Shown here one piece after another: positions 61,534-64,000 of a DNA stretch of 64,000 bases. The position numbers and the translations under genes were made by a program. Within the stretch, counting starts at the first letter, position 1. Every line of letters begins with the position of its first letter. The DNA lies in assembly GCF_013761175.1 (NCBI RefSeq), contig NZ_JACDUR010000004.1, forward strand, positions 372,001-436,000, in the 5' to 3' direction. Below the pieces are notes generated by a model. The model was given only the letters and a program-made list of their open reading frames with translations. It was not told the DNA's origin and made no database searches. The DNA comes from Nonomuraea soli. Lineage in GTDB: Bacteria > Actinomycetota > Actinomycetes > Streptosporangiales > Streptosporangiaceae.

Positions 61534-64000
61534 CTTCGAAGGCCGACGAATCAGGAACGGGAATCCGCCACCGGCTACGCCTGATCGCGGGATGCCTGTT
61601 TCTGACGGCGGTCGCGTTCAACACGATGCCCGAGCGGATCCTGTCGGAGACCAAAGTCGACATGGCCGTCGATCCGGTCGGCTTCCTGTCCAGGGCGTTG
61701 TACCTGTGGGACGACAGCTACTTCGGCCACCTGCAGAACCAGGCCTACGGCTACCTGTTCCCGATGGGCCCGTTCTACGCCGCAGGACTGGGCCTGGGCA
61801 TCCCCGCGTGGAACGTTCAGCGGATGTGGATGGCCCTGGTGCTATGCGCGGCCTTCGTCGGAGCCGTGCACCTGCTGCGTGCGCTCCGCATCGGCAACCA
61901 TTGGACCCGCTTGGTGGCAGGCCTGGCCTACGCGCTGGCCCCACACGCGCAGGCCCTGGTCGGCATCAACTCCTCGGAGTTCCTGCCCAGCGCCGTGCTG
62001 CCGTGGATCATGCTTCCGCTGGTGCACGGGGCGCGCGGGCGCTGGGGGCCACGCAGGGCGGCGCTCCTTTCGGCCGCGGCGCTTCTGTTCGCCGGAGGCG
62101 TCAATGCGGCCGCCGAGCTCGCGGTGCTGGTCATCCCCCTGATCTACCTGCTCACCCGGCGCGGCCCAGGACGACTCAGGATGCTGCTGTGGTGGCTGCC
62201 CGCAGTGGCGCTGGCGAGCACGTGGTGGCTGGCCTCGCTGGTGCTGCTGGGCCGCTACATCTTCTCCTTCCTGCCGTACATCGAGACCGCGGGGGCCGTC
62301 ACCTCGGTCACGTCGCTGGCCAACGTGCTGCGCGGCACGTCCAGCTGGCTCGGCTTCCTGCGCGTGGACGGCCGCGACTGGGTGCCCGCCTCGGCTGAGC
62401 TGTCCACTCATCCGTGGCTGATCGCCGCCACGCTCGCGGTCGCCGCGCTGGGGCTGGCGGGCCTGGCCGCGCGGCGCAATCCAGAACGCGCCTTCCTGCT
62501 GATCACCCTGCTCGTCGGGGTGGCGGTGGTCTCCGCCGGCCACGTCACCGATCTCGCCACCCCGCTCACACCCGCGCTGCGCGAGCTGTTCGACGGGCCG
62601 CTCGCGGCCTTCCGCAACCTGCACAAGTTCGACGCGCTCGTCCGCCTGCCGCTGGTCGCGGGCCTGGCGATGCTGCTGGCCCAGGTCAAGCCGCGGCGCG
62701 TCGTCGTGCCCGTGACCGCCGCACTCGTCGGGGTGACCATGCTCCCTGTGGCCGCCTTCGGGCTGTCGACGGGCGGGTCGTTCTGGAACTTCCCCGACCA
62801 TTGGCAGCAGGCGGGCGCCTGGCTCGACGAGCACGCGGGCGAGGGCCTGGTGCTGGCGGTGCCGGGCTCGCGGCGCGGAGAGTACGACTGGGGCCGCCCG
62901 CTGGACGAGCCTATGCAGTCGCTGCTGAAGAAGGCCCGCTGGGCCACCAGCAGCAACATGCCCTGGGGCTCCGCTGGCGTGAGCAGGCTGCTGCGCGCGA
63001 TCGACGAACGGTTCGCCGGAGGGCAAGGCTCTGAAGGGCTGACCACCGTGCTGCGCCGCATGGGGGTGCGCTACCTGCTGGTCCGCAACGACCTGGATCG
63101 CGCCACCATCACCGAGGGCTGGCCCGCCCGCGTACACGAGGCCATCGAGGAGTCGCCCGGCCTGTTCAGGGTCGGCGGGTACGGCAAGCAGGTCGGCATC
63201 CCGCAGCACACCACCGCCTCAGGCTGGATCGACCAGCCGTACGACGCCCTGGAGATCTACGAGGTCGCCGGCACCGCCCCACTCGTGGGGACCGTATCCA
63301 CGGCCGGGACCATCCGCGTCACCGGAGGTCCTGAGGCGCTGCTGCCGCTGGCCGACGAACAGCTGCTCACCGACGACAGGCCCACCCTGATCGGCGACGA
63401 CAGCCCGGGCACCGAGGTGCCCACGGCCGACACCGTGCTCACCGACACCCTGCGCAAACGCCAGCTGGCCTTCAGCGACGTTCACCGGGCGACCTCGGCC
63501 ACCCTCGCCGAGGGCGAGAAGTTCGCCAGGAAACCCCCGGCCGACGACCTGACCGATCCCGCCTGGACCGGCTACACGACCACGGCCGCCTACCACGGCG
63601 TCTCCGGCGTCACCGCCTCCTCCTCCGAGGCAGAGCTGGACGCCACCTCGCAGACCCGCGACGCGGGCCGCCTGCCGTACGCAGCCCTGGACCGGGACCT
63701 GCGCACCGGCTGGCGCAGCCACGGCTGGGACGGCGCGATCGGCCAGTGGCTGGAGGTGCGCTTCAGCCGGCCCGTACGGCTCGGTATGATCACGCTGGCT
63801 CTCGACCGCAGCGTCGAGGTGGCACCGGTGGCGCAGATCCGCGTCGACAGCGATGCGGGCAGCCGCCTGATCGACGTCGACCCCGGGCAGGTCCGGCAGA
63901 CGCTGCTGGTGCCCACCGGGCTCAGCAGCCGGCTGCGCGTCACGGTGACGCGGCTGGCCAGGCCCGACCCCTTCCGGGCTCCGCCCAGAGTCGGCATCCT
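61530..64000 (+). CDS. AftD-like alpha-(1->3)-arabinofuranosyltransferase (C-terminus cut by window edge)
   Basis: The frame is open from GTG 61530 to the window end (823 codons, no stop). About eleven to twelve helices (residues 15-440) form a GT-C fold: an early acidic loop has VDMAVDPVGFLSR and LYLWDDSYFGHLQNQAYGY, matching the DUF3367/AftD family. A soluble part follows, including a discoidin-like carbohydrate-binding module near residues 710-800 (DRDLRTGWRSHGW...GQWLEVRFSRPVRLG). AftD enzymes add arabinofuranose to wall polysaccharide from decaprenyl-phospho-arabinose on the outer membrane face. Mycobacterial AftD has about 1400 residues, so roughly 600 are missing here. Coupled to the GT4 gene. 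Confidence 0.9.
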   Translation, partial: MTSKADESGTGIRHRLRLIAGCLFLTAVAFNTMPERILSETKVDMAVDPVGFLSRALYLWDDSYFGHLQNQAYGYLFPMGPFYAAGLGLGIPAWNVQRMWMALVLCAAFVGAVHLLRALRIGNHWTRLVAGLAYALAPHAQALVGINSSEFLPSAVLPWIMLPLVHGARGRWGPRRAALLSAAALLFAGGVNAAAELAVLVIPLIYLLTRRGPGRLRMLLWWLPAVALASTWWLASLVLLGRYIFSFLPYIETAGAVTSVTSLANVLRGTSSWLGFLRVDGRDWVPASAELSTHPWLIAATLAVAALGLAGLAARRNPERAFLLITLLVGVAVVSAGHVTDLATPLTPALRELFDGPLAAFRNLHKFDALVRLPLVAGLAMLLAQVKPRRVVVPVTAALVGVTMLPVAAFGLSTGGSFWNFPDHWQQAGAWLDEHAGEGLVLAVPGSRRGEYDWGRPLDEPMQSLLKKARWATSSNMPWGSAGVSRLLRAIDERFAGGQGSEGLTTVLRRMGVRYLLVRNDLDRATITEGWPARVHEAIEESPGLFRVGGYGKQVGIPQHTTASGWIDQPYDALEIYEVAGTAPLVGTVSTAGTIRVTGGPEALLPLADEQLLTDDRPTLIGDDSPGTEVPTADTVLTDTLRKRQLAFSDVHRATSATLAEGEKFARKPPADDLTDPAWTGYTTTAAYHGVSGVTASSSEAELDATSQTRDAGRLPYAALDRDLRTGWRSHGWDGAIGQWLEVRFSRPVRLGMITLALDRSVEVAPVAQIRVDSDAGSRLIDVDPGQVRQTLLVPTGLSSRLRVTVTRLARPDPFRAPPRVGI

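Overview
The window is high-GC actinobacterial chromosome, most likely from Streptosporangiaceae or a close relative such as Nonomuraea. This rests on strong G/C bias at third codon positions, frequent GTG starts, an F420-type reductase, ANTAR-GAF proteins, a DUF2613 micro-protein and a DUF3367 (AftD-like) protein; the genus is inferred. Coding density is high. The long antisense reading frames are shadows of real genes. No stretch longer than about 300 bases lacks a feature.

Layout. 1-2.8 kb: a truncated penicillin-binding protein, a divergent LysR regulator and a beta-lactamase-fold serine hydrolase. 2.8-9.4 kb: acetoacetyl-CoA synthetase, a GNAT enzyme, a signalling set (STAS plus two coupled GAF-ANTAR proteins), a bicovalent-flavin oxidase and a NUDIX hydrolase coupled to valS. 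11.9-18.3 kb: an ECF sigma factor and 57-residue zinc anti-sigma protein, divergent from DUF4142, DUF1996, a two-haem ferric-reductase-like membrane protein and a NuoF-like flavo-iron-sulfur-ferredoxin protein. A tnpB-only IS605-type element splits this last operon, and its right end now supplies the stop codon of the membrane protein. 18.4-26.3 kb: tryptophan 2,3-dioxygenase, the 180-kDa-class NAD glutamate dehydrogenase, a lipoprotein and prfB.

26.3-31 kb: a tandem-MarR regulator with an operator on its own start, a cutinase/PET-hydrolase-like polyesterase and a large LuxR (LAL) regulator. 31-36.2 kb: a small zinc-ribbon membrane protein, ftsE-ftsX-smpB, a lipoprotein penicillin-binding protein that has lost all three catalytic motifs, and ssrA (tmRNA). 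36.4-43.3 kb: a secreted DNRLRE-like protein, a xylose-type ABC importer and a receptor Ser/Thr kinase. 43.4-48.2 kb: TetR regulator and Lcp-type rubber oxygenase, then a GH5 cellulase with two carbohydrate-binding modules. 48.2-57.9 kb: small redox and envelope genes, HtrA, an acyl-CoA ligase and a fused FadE34-like acyl-CoA dehydrogenase that share an operator-like palindrome, and a two-component system. 57.9-64 kb: membrane proteins, DUF2613, a GT4 glycosyltransferase and a truncated AftD-like arabinosyltransferase.

The most unusual items are the divided trans-membrane redox operon and its sigma/anti-sigma pair, the catalytically dead PBP beside ftsEX, and two separate polymer-attacking oxidase/esterase loci (rubber and polyester) about 17 kb apart.
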